From: Bacillota bacterium
GTDB taxonomy: Bacteria; Bacillota; Clostridia; Christensenellales; Christensenellaceae
DNA length: 64,000 nt
Direction of reading: 5' to 3'
Assembly: GCA_023393165.1 (NCBI GenBank)
Contig: JAEWMJ010000024.1
Span: 1 to 64,000 of the forward strand
Shown: piece after piece, positions 15,973-24,432 of the stretch
Numbering within the stretch: position 1 is the stretch's first letter
Layout: each line of letters begins with the position of its first letter
Translations under genes and position numbers: made by a program
The notes under the pieces: model-generated
Database searches by the model: none
Told to the model about the DNA's origin: nothing
Seen by the model: only the letters and a program-made list of their open reading frames with translations

Positions 15973-17925
15973 ATGCCGGAGAAGTTTTATGTAACTACGC
16001 CCATTTATTATCCAAGCGACCGTCTGCATATCGGACATGCCTATTGCACCGTTGCAACGGATACGCTTGCCAGAATGAAAAGGCTTTGCGGATACGACGT
16101 GATGTTTTTGACAGGCACGGACGAACATGGGCAGAAAATAGAAAAAATAGCGCAGGAAAAGGGCGTTACGCCAAAAGCGTATGTCGACGGGATTGTTTCG
16201 TCCATACGGGACCTGTGGAAGCTTCTCGATATCACAAACGACGATTTTATCCGTACCACCGACGACCGGCATGTCAAAAGCGTGCAAAAAATATTCGAAC
16301 AATTATACAGGCAGGGCGATATCTATAAAAGCGAATACGAAGGATGGTACTGCACGCCCTGCGAGTCTTTCTGGACGGACAGGCAATTAAAAGACGGCAA
16401 ATGCCCGGACTGCGGCAGGGAAGTCCAGCTTACCAAGGAAGAAAGTTATTTTTTCCGCGCGTCCAAATATGCGGACAAGCTGATTCAATATATAGAAGAA
16501 CATCCTGATTTTATCCAGCCGGTCAGCCGTAAAAACGAGATGCTGAAAAACTTCCTGCTTCCCGGCCTGGAAGATCTTTGCGTATCCAGAACGTCTTTTA
16601 CGTGGGGCATTCCGGTTTCCTTTGATCAAAAACACGTTATGTACGTCTGGATAGACGCACTCTCCAATTATATTACAGCGCTTGGATATCTTTCGGATGA
16701 CGATTCCAAATTCAAAAAATACTGGCCGGCGGACCTGCACATTGTGGGAAAGGAAATCATCCGGTTTCATACGATTATATGGCCTATCATACTGATGGCT
16801 CTTGGGCTGCCGCTGCCCAAAAAAGTATTCGGGCACGGGTGGCTGCTCTTAAACGGCGGTAAAATGAGCAAATCCAAGGGCAACGTGGTAGACCCCGTTG
16901 TGCTGATAGGCCGGTACGGCAGCGACGCGATCCGCTATTTTCTCATGCGGGAAGTGCCTTTCGGTACGGACGGCCTGTTTTCCAACGAAGCTTTGCTCAC
17001 CCGTATAAACGCCGATCTTGCAAACGACCTTGGAAATCTTCTGTCCCGTACCGTTGCAATGGTGGACAAGTATTTTTCAGGCAAAATAATGGAACCCAAA
17101 AAATCCGGGAAAGAGGACGAAGAACTGATATCGATAGCGTCCGCGCTGCCTTCGCAGGTGAATGAAGCCATGAATTCGCTTCGGTTTTCAGATGCCTTGA
17201 CGGCAATCTGGCAGTATATCGGCGCGCTCAATAAATATATCGATACTACGGCGCCCTGGGTGCTGGCTAAAGATCCCCAAAACAAGGAAAACATGGACAG
17301 GCTCGCAACCGTCATGTATAACCTTGCGGAGGGCCTCAGAATCGTATCCGTGCTGATTTCTCCCGTTATGCCGCAGACTGCCCTTAAAATCAGGAGTCAG
17401 CTTGGTGTCTGCGAAGATCTTGGCGCCTGGGAAAGCGTTCAAAAATACGGCGCCGTCAGAGAGGGTACGGCCGTCTGCAAAGGGGACGCCCTGTTCCCGC
17501 GCATAGACGTTAAAAAGGAGATGGAAGAGTTGGAGGCACTGGAAGCAAAAAGCATCAATAAGCCTGTTCCTGAGCCTGCGGCGTCAGCTTGCGAACCGCA
17601 GGGAGAGATCACTATCGAGGATTTTAAAAAAGTAGTGCTCAAAACGGCCAGGGTGCTTGCATGCGAAAACCTGGAAGGTTCGGATAAGCTTTTAAAACTC
17701 ACGGTAAAATGCGGGGACGAGAACCGGACGATCGTATCCGGTATCCGAGCTTCTTATTCCGCGGAGGAGATGGTGGGCAAAACGGTCATTATCGTTGCCA
17801 ACCTGAAACCCGCAAAACTTCGGGGAGTGCTGTCGCAGGGAATGATACTGGCTGTAGGGGACAACCCGGATGTCGCGCTTCTCAGCGTGGATAAAGACGC
17901 GGCGGACGGCGGTATCGTAGGGTGA
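15973..17925 (+). CDS. metG: Methionyl-tRNA synthetase with C-terminal tRNA-binding domain
   Basis: A 650-residue class I synthetase charging tRNA(Met). Visible: the HIGH motif as HIGH in DRLHIGHAYC, two zinc CxxC pairs (CTPC, CPDC), the KMSKSKG loop near residue 297, and a C-terminal OB-fold tRNA-binding domain (from about residue 540: VVLKTARVLACENL, LRGVLSQGM). The ATG at 15973 has AAGGAG 8 nt upstream; the GTG directly before it is less likely. The stop overlaps the tatD start (TGATG), and the metG-tatD pair is conserved in Firmicutes. Confidence 0.96.
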   Translation: MPEKFYVTTPIYYPSDRLHIGHAYCTVATDTLARMKRLCGYDVMFLTGTDEHGQKIEKIAQEKGVTPKAYVDGIVSSIRDLWKLLDITNDDFIRTTDDRHVKSVQKIFEQLYRQGDIYKSEYEGWYCTPCESFWTDRQLKDGKCPDCGREVQLTKEESYFFRASKYADKLIQYIEEHPDFIQPVSRKNEMLKNFLLPGLEDLCVSRTSFTWGIPVSFDQKHVMYVWIDALSNYITALGYLSDDDSKFKKYWPADLHIVGKEIIRFHTIIWPIILMALGLPLPKKVFGHGWLLLNGGKMSKSKGNVVDPVVLIGRYGSDAIRYFLMREVPFGTDGLFSNEALLTRINADLANDLGNLLSRTVAMVDKYFSGKIMEPKKSGKEDEELISIASALPSQVNEAMNSLRFSDALTAIWQYIGALNKYIDTTAPWVLAKDPQNKENMDRLATVMYNLAEGLRIVSVLISPVMPQTALKIRSQLGVCEDLGAWESVQKYGAVREGTAVCKGDALFPRIDVKKEMEELEALEAKSINKPVPEPAASACEPQGEITIEDFKKVVLKTARVLACENLEGSDKLLKLTVKCGDENRTIVSGIRASYSAEEMVGKTVIIVANLKPAKLRGVLSQGMILAVGDNPDVALLSVDKDAADGGIVG

Positions 17926-18689
17926 TGCTTACAGATACCCATACCCACCTGCTGGACGAACGTTTTAGCGAAACCAGGCGGCAAATCATAGATAATTTAG
18001 GCGAAGATAATATCGCGTTTATCATAGAATGCGGCACGGACGCGGAGGACAGTCAAAAGGCTGTCGAACTCGCCCGCGCTCATCAAAAGATTTATTGCGC
18101 GGTGGGCGTTCACCCGCATTCCGCAAGCGAGTATACAAACGAAACCGAAGAAATCCTGGCCGGGCTTTCCCGTGATCCCAATGTGGTCGCGATAGGAGAA
18201 ATCGGGCTTGATTTTCATTACGATTTTTCTCCGCGGGACGTGCAGGAAAAAGTATTTGCCGCCCAGATTGCGCTTGCAAAAAAATTAAACCTCCCTGTTG
18301 TGGTGCACAGCCGGGAAGCGTCGGAAGCGACCTTTCAAATTCTGAACGGTGCGGATGTGCGCGGGGAACTGCATTGTTTTTCGGGAAGCGCCGAGATGGC
18401 GATGCGCTATGTGGAAAAAGGATTCTATATCGCCTTCGGGGGTTCGATCACTTTCAAAAACGCAAGAAAAGTCGTGGAGGCGGCACAAGCGGTGCCTCTC
18501 TCACGTATACTGATTGAAACGGACTGCCCTTACCTTGCACCCGAGCCCATGCGTGGAAAAACCAACCAGCCGGCTTATGTGCGCTATGTCGCTGCAAAAC
18601 TTGCAGAGATAAAAGGTTTAACAATAGAGGAAATCGCGCAAGCCGCCAAAAAAAATGCAACGGATTTATTTTCTTTATCGGAGGATTGA
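17925..18689 (+). CDS. tatD: TatD-family deoxyribonuclease
   Basis: A 254-residue metal-dependent hydrolase of the TatD/YabD group, with reported 3'-5' exonuclease activity on DNA or RNA. Metal ligands are all present: DTHTHLLDERF at the N-terminus, GEIGLDF, VVHSREA, HCFSGS and ETDCPYLAP. The start ATG overlaps the metG stop codon. The gene for a TatD-linked radical SAM protein follows with an overlapping or near-adjacent start. Confidence 0.94.
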   Translation: MLTDTHTHLLDERFSETRRQIIDNLGEDNIAFIIECGTDAEDSQKAVELARAHQKIYCAVGVHPHSASEYTNETEEILAGLSRDPNVVAIGEIGLDFHYDFSPRDVQEKVFAAQIALAKKLNLPVVVHSREASEATFQILNGADVRGELHCFSGSAEMAMRYVEKGFYIAFGGSITFKNARKVVEAAQAVPLSRILIETDCPYLAPEPMRGKTNQPAYVRYVAAKLAEIKGLTIEEIAQAAKKNATDLFSLSED

Positions 18690-18691
18690 AT

Positions 18692-19273
18692 TTGGACACA
18701 TACGTTTATGAGTACAACGGGAAACATTATATAAATCTGACCAACCGGTGTACAAACAGCTGTACATTCTGCATCAGGAACCACGAAGACGGGGTAGGCG
18801 GTTACCACCTGTGGCTGTCAAAGGAACCGACGGCGGACGAAGTCATAAAAATTCTGGAGAAAGATAAGAAAGACGTTGTGTTCTGCGGGTTCGGCGAACC
18901 CACAATTAAGATAGAAGAACTCAAGGAAATCGCAGGGTTTGTAAAAAGCTACGGCGGACGGGTGCGGATCAATACCAACGGACACGGAAGCGCGTTTCAT
19001 GGCAGGGATATTGCAAAAGAGCTTGCGGGGATCGTGGACGAGGTATCCATCAGCCTCAACAACTCGGATGCCCAGAAATACAACGAAGTTTGCCAAAGCA
19101 TTTACGGAAAAGAAGGATATCTGCATATGCTGCAGTTTGCCCGTGACTGCGTAAAAAACGGCATCGCGGTCAAGTTTTCTGTGATGGATCTGATCGGCGA
19201 AGAAAATATCGCCAAATGCAGAAAAATCGCCGACGAGATTGGGGCGGGGTTCAGGGTCAGGACATACTATTAG
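18692..19273 (+). CDS. TatD-linked radical SAM protein
   Basis: A 193-residue radical SAM protein of the small family that is regularly found next to tatD. The cluster motif is CTNSCTFC near residue 22, followed by FCGFGEPT, which binds SAM, and INTNGHG. It is shorter than a full barrel enzyme and has no auxiliary cluster domain. The TTG at 18692 stands 7 nt behind GGAGG and is preferred over the TTG at 18686. The substrate is unknown; the fixed link to tatD points to nucleic acid metabolism or repair (inference). Confidence 0.85.
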   Translation: MDTYVYEYNGKHYINLTNRCTNSCTFCIRNHEDGVGGYHLWLSKEPTADEVIKILEKDKKDVVFCGFGEPTIKIEELKEIAGFVKSYGGRVRINTNGHGSAFHGRDIAKELAGIVDEVSISLNNSDAQKYNEVCQSIYGKEGYLHMLQFARDCVKNGIAVKFSVMDLIGEENIAKCRKIADEIGAGFRVRTYY

Positions 19274-19287
19274 GATTTATATCATAT

Positions 19288-19319
19288 AAAGAACCGGAAG
19301 CTCAAGCCGGTTCTTTTTT
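19288..19319 (+). terminator. Intrinsic terminator of the metG operon
   Basis: AAAGAACCGG pairs with CCGGTTCTTT around AAGCTCAAG and runs into a T tract, ending the metG-tatD-radical SAM unit. Confidence 0.92.
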
Positions 19320-19413
19320 GTTTCGTAAGTTTCGTTTGGAGGGCGGTTGATTTTCGCTGCCGGGGGCGTTACTCTTGTATTAATCGGATCCGGAATAAAA
19401 ACGGAGGTGCTTT

Positions 19414-21309
19414 ATGAGACCTGTTTTCATAATGCTTTGTTTCTTGTTGTCGTTTGGACTGGCGGCATGCGGAACGGCGGATATTCAGCAGACTGCGCCC
19501 GCTCAGAGCGGCGGCGCGCCGTCCGCGTCCGCGGAGGAAAGCGGCCCGGACGTACAGGCAGGTAAACTTAATATTTATCTTGACGCATCTGAAAGTACGG
19601 AGGAGCGGACAGCCGATCTGCTTTCAAAAATGAGCCTTGCCGATAAAGCCGCCCAAATGGTGCAGGGCGAACAATATAATGTAACAAAAGAAGATATGTC
19701 CAGCCTTGGGCTGGGCTCCGTATTGAGCGGCGGCGGATCGGTGCCCGGCAACGACAATACCGTAAACAACTGGAAAAAGACGATAGACGCTTATCAGGAA
19801 GCGGCGCTTTCAAGGACTCTCCCAATACCGTTTATTTACGGATCGGATGCTGTTCACGGCCACAGCATCGCTTTGGGAGCGGTGATATTCCCGCACAATA
19901 TAGGTATCGGCGCAGCCGGCGACGCCGCCCTGACGCGGGAAATGGGCGCCTATGTGGCCGAAGAAATGAAATTGACAGGCATACTGTGGAATTTTGGCCC
20001 TTGCGTGGCAGTAGCACAGGATCCCAGGTGGGGGCGAACATATGAAAGTTTTTCCAGCGATCCTGCGCTGGTCGGTAAACTTGCCTCGGCTTATTTAAAA
20101 GGGCAGCAGGATGGAGGCGTACTGTCAGCTGCCAAGCACTATGCAGGTGACGGCGGCACAAAATTCGGTACGGGGGAAGGCGATTACCTGATAGACCGCG
20201 GCGACGCTGCGATGGATGAAGAAACTTTCAGAAAACTTCATCTTGCGCCCTATAAAGAGTTGGTGGAGAACGGCCTTCAGTGCGTTATGGTATCATTCAG
20301 TTCGTATAACGGGTTAAAAATGCATGAAAACAAATACCTGATCACCGATATACTGAAAGGAGAGTTTGGTTTTAAAGGTTTTGTGGTATCGGACTGGGAG
20401 GGCATCGCGGGCATCGATGCGCCCACATATGAGGCAAAAGTTGCAGCCGCAGTCAATGCGGGCGTCGATATGCTCATGGAGCCCAATAAATTCAAGGAAG
20501 CGCTTCAAGCTATTATAAGCGGCGTAAACAGCGGCGCCATACCAAAGAAAAGGGTGGACGACGCCGTCTCGCGCATTTTGACCGTTAAGTTTAACCTGGG
20601 ATTGTTTGAAGATCCTTATCTTGATCATACGCCTGTCCGGGTGGATGAGATAGGTAGTGCGGAAGGCAGGGCTCTCGCCAAAAAACTGGTGGAAGAGTCC
20701 CAGGTACTGCTGAAAAACGAAAATGATATATTGCCCTTCAAAAGGGGGCAAAAAATCTATGTCATGGGTCCCGCCGCGGACAATATAGGCGTACAGTGCG
20801 GCGGATGGACCTTAAGCTGGCAAGGAATTCCGGATTGTAACCTTGCGCCGGGCAAAACCATATTGCAGGGGTTTGAATCATATGCGGACGAATACGGGCT
20901 TACGGTAATTACGGATGAGAGCCGTGCGGACGAAGCGGATGCCGTGGTGCTGGCAATCGGAGAAAAACCGTACGCGGAGTATGAGGGTGATACGGAGGAC
21001 CTTTCCATAACGGGCAGGCAGGCCCTGGGCGGCAACGCGGATGCAATAAAAGAAGCGCAGGGACTCGGCAAGCCCATAGTAACGCTTATTGTGGCAGGGC
21101 GGAATGTTTTGATCGGCGAATACATGGACGGCTGGGACGCGGTTGTGATGTGCTATCTGCCCGGAACCGAGGGGGACGGCGTGGCCGCTCCGCTTGTCGG
21201 AGATGTACCGTTCACAGGCAGACTGCCCATGCCGTGGTATAAATCCGTAGATGACATAGGAAAAGACAATCCCGATCTGCTGTACGAAACCGGTTACGGG
21301 CTTGGCTGA
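19414..21309 (+). CDS. GH3 family beta-glucosidase lipoprotein
   Basis: A 631-residue glycoside hydrolase family 3 enzyme, probably a beta-glucosidase or related exo-glucosidase acting outside the cell. The N-terminus is a lipoprotein signal (lipobox LAAC at residues 17-20), followed by a Ser/Ala/Glu-rich linker to about residue 50. The N-terminal barrel carries YGSDAVHGHS, DPRWGRTYES, AKHYAGDGGT and the nucleophile Asp in VVSDWEGI; the C-terminal domain ends with PMPWYKSVDDIG. The binding site GGAGGTG precedes the ATG. It stands alone between two terminators, with no transporter for sugars next to it. Confidence 0.93.
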   Translation: MRPVFIMLCFLLSFGLAACGTADIQQTAPAQSGGAPSASAEESGPDVQAGKLNIYLDASESTEERTADLLSKMSLADKAAQMVQGEQYNVTKEDMSSLGLGSVLSGGGSVPGNDNTVNNWKKTIDAYQEAALSRTLPIPFIYGSDAVHGHSIALGAVIFPHNIGIGAAGDAALTREMGAYVAEEMKLTGILWNFGPCVAVAQDPRWGRTYESFSSDPALVGKLASAYLKGQQDGGVLSAAKHYAGDGGTKFGTGEGDYLIDRGDAAMDEETFRKLHLAPYKELVENGLQCVMVSFSSYNGLKMHENKYLITDILKGEFGFKGFVVSDWEGIAGIDAPTYEAKVAAAVNAGVDMLMEPNKFKEALQAIISGVNSGAIPKKRVDDAVSRILTVKFNLGLFEDPYLDHTPVRVDEIGSAEGRALAKKLVEESQVLLKNENDILPFKRGQKIYVMGPAADNIGVQCGGWTLSWQGIPDCNLAPGKTILQGFESYADEYGLTVITDESRADEADAVVLAIGEKPYAEYEGDTEDLSITGRQALGGNADAIKEAQGLGKPIVTLIVAGRNVLIGEYMDGWDAVVMCYLPGTEGDGVAAPLVGDVPFTGRLPMPWYKSVDDIGKDNPDLLYETGYGLG

Positions 21310-21316
21310 AAACAGG

Positions 21317-21347
21317 AAAAAGCCGCGGCCCTGTTGCGGCTTTTTTT
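21317..21347 (+). terminator. Intrinsic terminator of the GH3 gene
   Basis: AAAAAGCCGC pairs with GCGGCTTTTT and is followed by more Ts. Confidence 0.9.
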
Positions 21348-21362
21348 ACCGTGGTATAACAA

Positions 21363-21395
21363 AAGACGGCGGTATTTTCATATCTGCCGTCTTTA
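21363..21395 (-). terminator. Likely terminator of the acetyltransferase gene
   Basis: AAAGACGGC pairs with GCCGTCTTT. A further inverted repeat (CCGGGCTTGAAAC with GTTTCAGGGCCGG) lies at 21420-21448, closer to the stop codon. Both read on the minus strand behind the gene at 21452. Confidence 0.5.
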
Positions 21396-21451
21396 TACGC
21401 TTTATAAAATGTTATTTTACCGGGCTTGAAACCCTTGTTTCAGGGCCGGTA

Positions 21452-21910
21452 TTATAACTCTTTTTGCAGCATCAGTATTTCTTCACCGTTCAGAATCTCG
21501 CTTTGCATGCTGTCGCAGGCGACAAAGCCAAGCTGTTCCCTGTATATCTTAAGCGCTTTATAATTGGCGGGGTCCACATTGACTTCGACGATCTTTATAC
21601 CAAACGCCTGCATATCCGAGAAAGCTATATTCAGCAGGGACACGCCCAGATTCGGTGTTTCTTCGGGATTGGCTATATTAATGCTGTGCAGAAAGACTTT
21701 GTCAGGATTATCAAAATTCCGCATAAAATACACCGCGCCGATAATCTGATCGTTTTCAACCGCAACGTATACTCTCGCATGCCTGAGCATGGCAATCAGT
21801 TCAAAAACATCCAGCGCGCCGTTTTCGTCAAACGCAATGCTTTCCATCTGCACCAGTTGCTCGACCAAATCAAAATCACGTTCTTTTATATGAAAATATT
21901 CAATCGCCAA
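21452..21910 (-). CDS. GNAT family N-acetyltransferase
   Basis: A 152-residue single-domain acetyltransferase using acetyl-CoA. The core strand-helix pattern is visible (ARVYVAVENDQIIGAVYFM, then the CoA-binding region NPEETPNLGVSLLNIAFSDM, then VDPANYKALKIYREQLGF). The Q/RxxGxG/A loop is degenerate (NLGVSL), so substrate and activity are uncertain. A good AGGAGG site lies before the ATG on the minus strand. It is a monocistronic gene with no informative neighbour. Confidence 0.8.
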   Translation of the reverse strand: MAIEYFHIKERDFDLVEQLVQMESIAFDENGALDVFELIAMLRHARVYVAVENDQIIGAVYFMRNFDNPDKVFLHSINIANPEETPNLGVSLLNIAFSDMQAFGIKIVEVNVDPANYKALKIYREQLGFVACDSMQSEILNGEEILMLQKEL

Positions 21911-21985
21911 TATCCATAACCTCCTTCAAAAGAATACCCATATTATACAATTATATGGCTATATTTGCAAATCATTCATTATTAT

Positions 21986-22699
21986 TTAGCCTTCTCTGCA
22001 AATCTGCGGTTTTATGCCGTCTGGGTATGCTTTTTCCAGGATGTTTTCCCGGGCGAAACTGTAAAACTGATGGCCTGAAAAAATGATATGATCCACAAGA
22101 TCCACGCCCAGAGGGGCAAGCGCCTCCAATATTGCCCGGGTCGTTTTGATATCCGCGTCGCTCGGCTGGGGATGCCCGCCCGGATGGTTGTGCGCAAGCA
22201 GTATTTTGCCGGCGTGCAGGCGCATCGCGCATTCCGCCACCTTCCGCAGATAAATGGCGACTTCGCCGACCGTGCCTTCTGATATGCATTCGTAATGCTT
22301 CATCCGGCAGTTTAGGTCCAGGCAGAACACGTAAACAAACTCTTCGGGGCGGCCGAACAACACGGGTTTTATGAACTCCGCCGCCTTTTCGGGGCTTGTC
22401 AGCACAGGGCTGGTTTTCTGTTCGTTTATCCAGAACTTCCGTGTCATTTCAGGCAGCATTTTGATGAGAATTGCCGTATTTTCACCGATCCCCTCCACCG
22501 AGGCAATGTTGCCTGTGTCCGCCTCAAAAAGATTGGAGAGGGAACCAAAACGGTCAAGCAGCCTGTGCGCCAGGGGATTGGTGTCGATGCGGGGAATAGA
22601 ATAAAACAGTAAAAGCTCAAGCGCCTGCACATCGCTGAAGGCGGAGAGACCCTCGTCCAAAAAACGTTTCTTTACCCTTTCCCTGTGACCGCCGTGCAT
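21986..22699 (-). CDS. radC: RadC-family JAB-domain protein
   Basis: A 237-residue protein. The N-terminus is a helix-hairpin-helix-like region (VEGIGENTAILIKML), and the C-terminal JAB metallopeptidase-fold domain has the JAMM-type motif HNHPGGHPQPSDAD with the preceding Glu-containing strand. The cellular role of RadC is still disputed; it is not needed for recombination in B. subtilis. An extended -10 promoter (TGTTATAAT, minus strand, near 22754) and a GGAGG site precede it. Confidence 0.9.
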   Translation of the reverse strand: MHGGHRERVKKRFLDEGLSAFSDVQALELLLFYSIPRIDTNPLAHRLLDRFGSLSNLFEADTGNIASVEGIGENTAILIKMLPEMTRKFWINEQKTSPVLTSPEKAAEFIKPVLFGRPEEFVYVFCLDLNCRMKHYECISEGTVGEVAIYLRKVAECAMRLHAGKILLAHNHPGGHPQPSDADIKTTRAILEALAPLGVDLVDHIIFSGHQFYSFARENILEKAYPDGIKPQICREG

Positions 22700-22868
22700 A
22701 AAAACCTCCGGATTTTATCTGGATTAAATTAACAGTTGTCATCTTTTTGATTATAACATATCTTAAATTGAGCGCACTATATTTTTAAGCCGGAAATAAA
22801 AAAATTGTGTAAAATAGGGAATTCTTTGATATAATATATCAAGTATATTATTTTTTGGGGTTAATGCC

Positions 22869-24248
22869 ATGATGGATTTTACATTAACAACGTATAAGGC
22901 GCAAATATTGGAGGCCCTGTGTGGGCTTTTAAATATAAAAAGCGTTAAGGATGAACCTCAGACAAATATGCCTTACGGCAAAGGCGTATTCGATGCTCTT
23001 CTGTATATGCTGAATCTTGCGGAAAAGCTGGATTTTGACAGTGTGAACATGTTTTCGCACCTGGGCTACGTGGAATACGGCGAAGGAGAGGACATGTTTG
23101 TGATCCTGACTCACCTGGATGTGGTGCCTGCGGGAGAAAACTGGTCGGTAGAGCCGTTTGGCTGCACGATCAAGGAAGGCCGCATATACGGCAGGGGCGC
23201 CGTGGACAATAAAGGGCCTGCCATCGCCGCGCTGTATGCGCTTTACGCCATCAAGGAAAACTGCAAAAGCTTAAACAAACGGGTGCGGCTGATATTCGGC
23301 TGCGACGAGGAATCCGGATGGTCGGATATGGAGTTTTACAGGCAAAAAGAGCCCGAAGAACCTCTGTACGCTATATCGCCGGACGCAAACTTTCCCATCA
23401 TCAACGCGGAAAAAGGCCTGCTGCATTTATCCGTGAGCAAGCCTGTGGGCAGGACGCCGGAGGGTGGCCTGGCGCTGGTATCCATCAAAGGCGGCACGCG
23501 GGTGAACGTGGTGCCCAATTTTGCGGAATGCGTGCTGCGCGGACGTCCGGAAACGGTCGCGAAGGCGGTTGAACTTTATAACGAAGACGCGGAGTACAAA
23601 TTAAAGGCGGAACGAATGGGCAACGATACCGTGATTTCTTCCTTTGGGCTGGCTGCGCACGGTTCCAAGCCGCAAAAGGGTGTGAACGCGCTGGCTTACC
23701 TCATCGCCTTTTTAAGCACGCTGCCCCTTCAAAAAAGCGGGGTCAGCGATCTGGTATACGCCCTGGGCGACCATATCAACCTGGACTATAACGGCGAACG
23801 CCTCGGGATTGCAGACGAGGACTTTTCCGGAAAACTGACGCTCAATCTGGGCGCCATCAAAACGGAAGGCGATAAAATCAGCGCCCTCATAGATATCCGC
23901 TATCCCGTGAACGCGGATAAAAACGCAATCTTTTTCAAGTTCAAGCACGCTTTTTCAGGTTTTGAGATCCGGGACATCCACTCAATGCCGCCCCACCATG
24001 TAAGCGAAAATTCGGAGCTGATCGCCTGCCTGAAAGAGGCTTACGAAGAGATCACTAACGAAAAGGCATATTGCATCAGCATCGGCGGGGCCACATACGC
24101 GCGCGTGTTTAAAAATTCGGTTGCTTTCGGGCCCACATTCCCCGGCGAAGTCGGGACCGAGCATATGCCGGACGAATATATCGATATAGACTCGCTTTTA
24201 AAAGCGGGCGACATTATAGCAAACGCAATATTAAAACTTTGTACTTAG
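22869..24248 (+). CDS. pepV: M20 family dipeptidase (PepV type)
   Basis: A 459-residue zinc aminopeptidase/dipeptidase. Metal-site motifs: ILTHLDVVPAGENW, GRGAVDNKGP and CDEESGWSDM; the large lid domain spans about residues 170-380, and SIGGATYAR and GTEHMPDEYI close the active site. The family trims dipeptides in the cytosol. Two ATG codons in tandem could serve as start. Its TAG stop codon forms the left boundary of the mobile repeat A1, which separates it from alaS. Confidence 0.9.
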   Translation: MMDFTLTTYKAQILEALCGLLNIKSVKDEPQTNMPYGKGVFDALLYMLNLAEKLDFDSVNMFSHLGYVEYGEGEDMFVILTHLDVVPAGENWSVEPFGCTIKEGRIYGRGAVDNKGPAIAALYALYAIKENCKSLNKRVRLIFGCDEESGWSDMEFYRQKEPEEPLYAISPDANFPIINAEKGLLHLSVSKPVGRTPEGGLALVSIKGGTRVNVVPNFAECVLRGRPETVAKAVELYNEDAEYKLKAERMGNDTVISSFGLAAHGSKPQKGVNALAYLIAFLSTLPLQKSGVSDLVYALGDHINLDYNGERLGIADEDFSGKLTLNLGAIKTEGDKISALIDIRYPVNADKNAIFFKFKHAFSGFEIRDIHSMPPHHVSENSELIACLKEAYEEITNEKAYCISIGGATYARVFKNSVAFGPTFPGEVGTEHMPDEYIDIDSLLKAGDIIANAILKLCT

Positions 24249-24410
24249 ATAACCACTGATTCATTCGGAACGTTGCCCAGGCGGCCGGACTTCGCGCCCT
24301 GCTGTGTCGCTGAAATCTTGAAATAGCGCTGCTATTCCTGCGATTTCGCTCCTTGCAGGACACAAAGCCAGCCGGCCAATCCAATATTCCTCATTGAATC
24401 AGTAATTACT
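24248..24410 (+). mobile_element. MITE-like element A1 (163 bp)
   Basis: The element has inverted ends (left ACTGATTCATTCGGAA; right end read inversely ACTGATTCAATGAGGAA) and an internal palindrome (GAAATC, GAATAGC and their complements). TA dinucleotides lie at both edges (24246-24247, 24411-24412). A second copy of the same length sits at 39090-39252, with about three quarters of bases alike by eye. It contains no ORF of note. It fills the gap between pepV and alaS exactly from the pepV stop codon. Confidence 0.65.
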
Positions 24411-24432
24411 TAAAATACATTTGGAGGAAATC

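Noticed and set aside
24249..24432. T-box leader ahead of alaS
   Set aside because: The region is filled by element A1, and neither the T-box core TGGxACCGCG nor a terminator is present.
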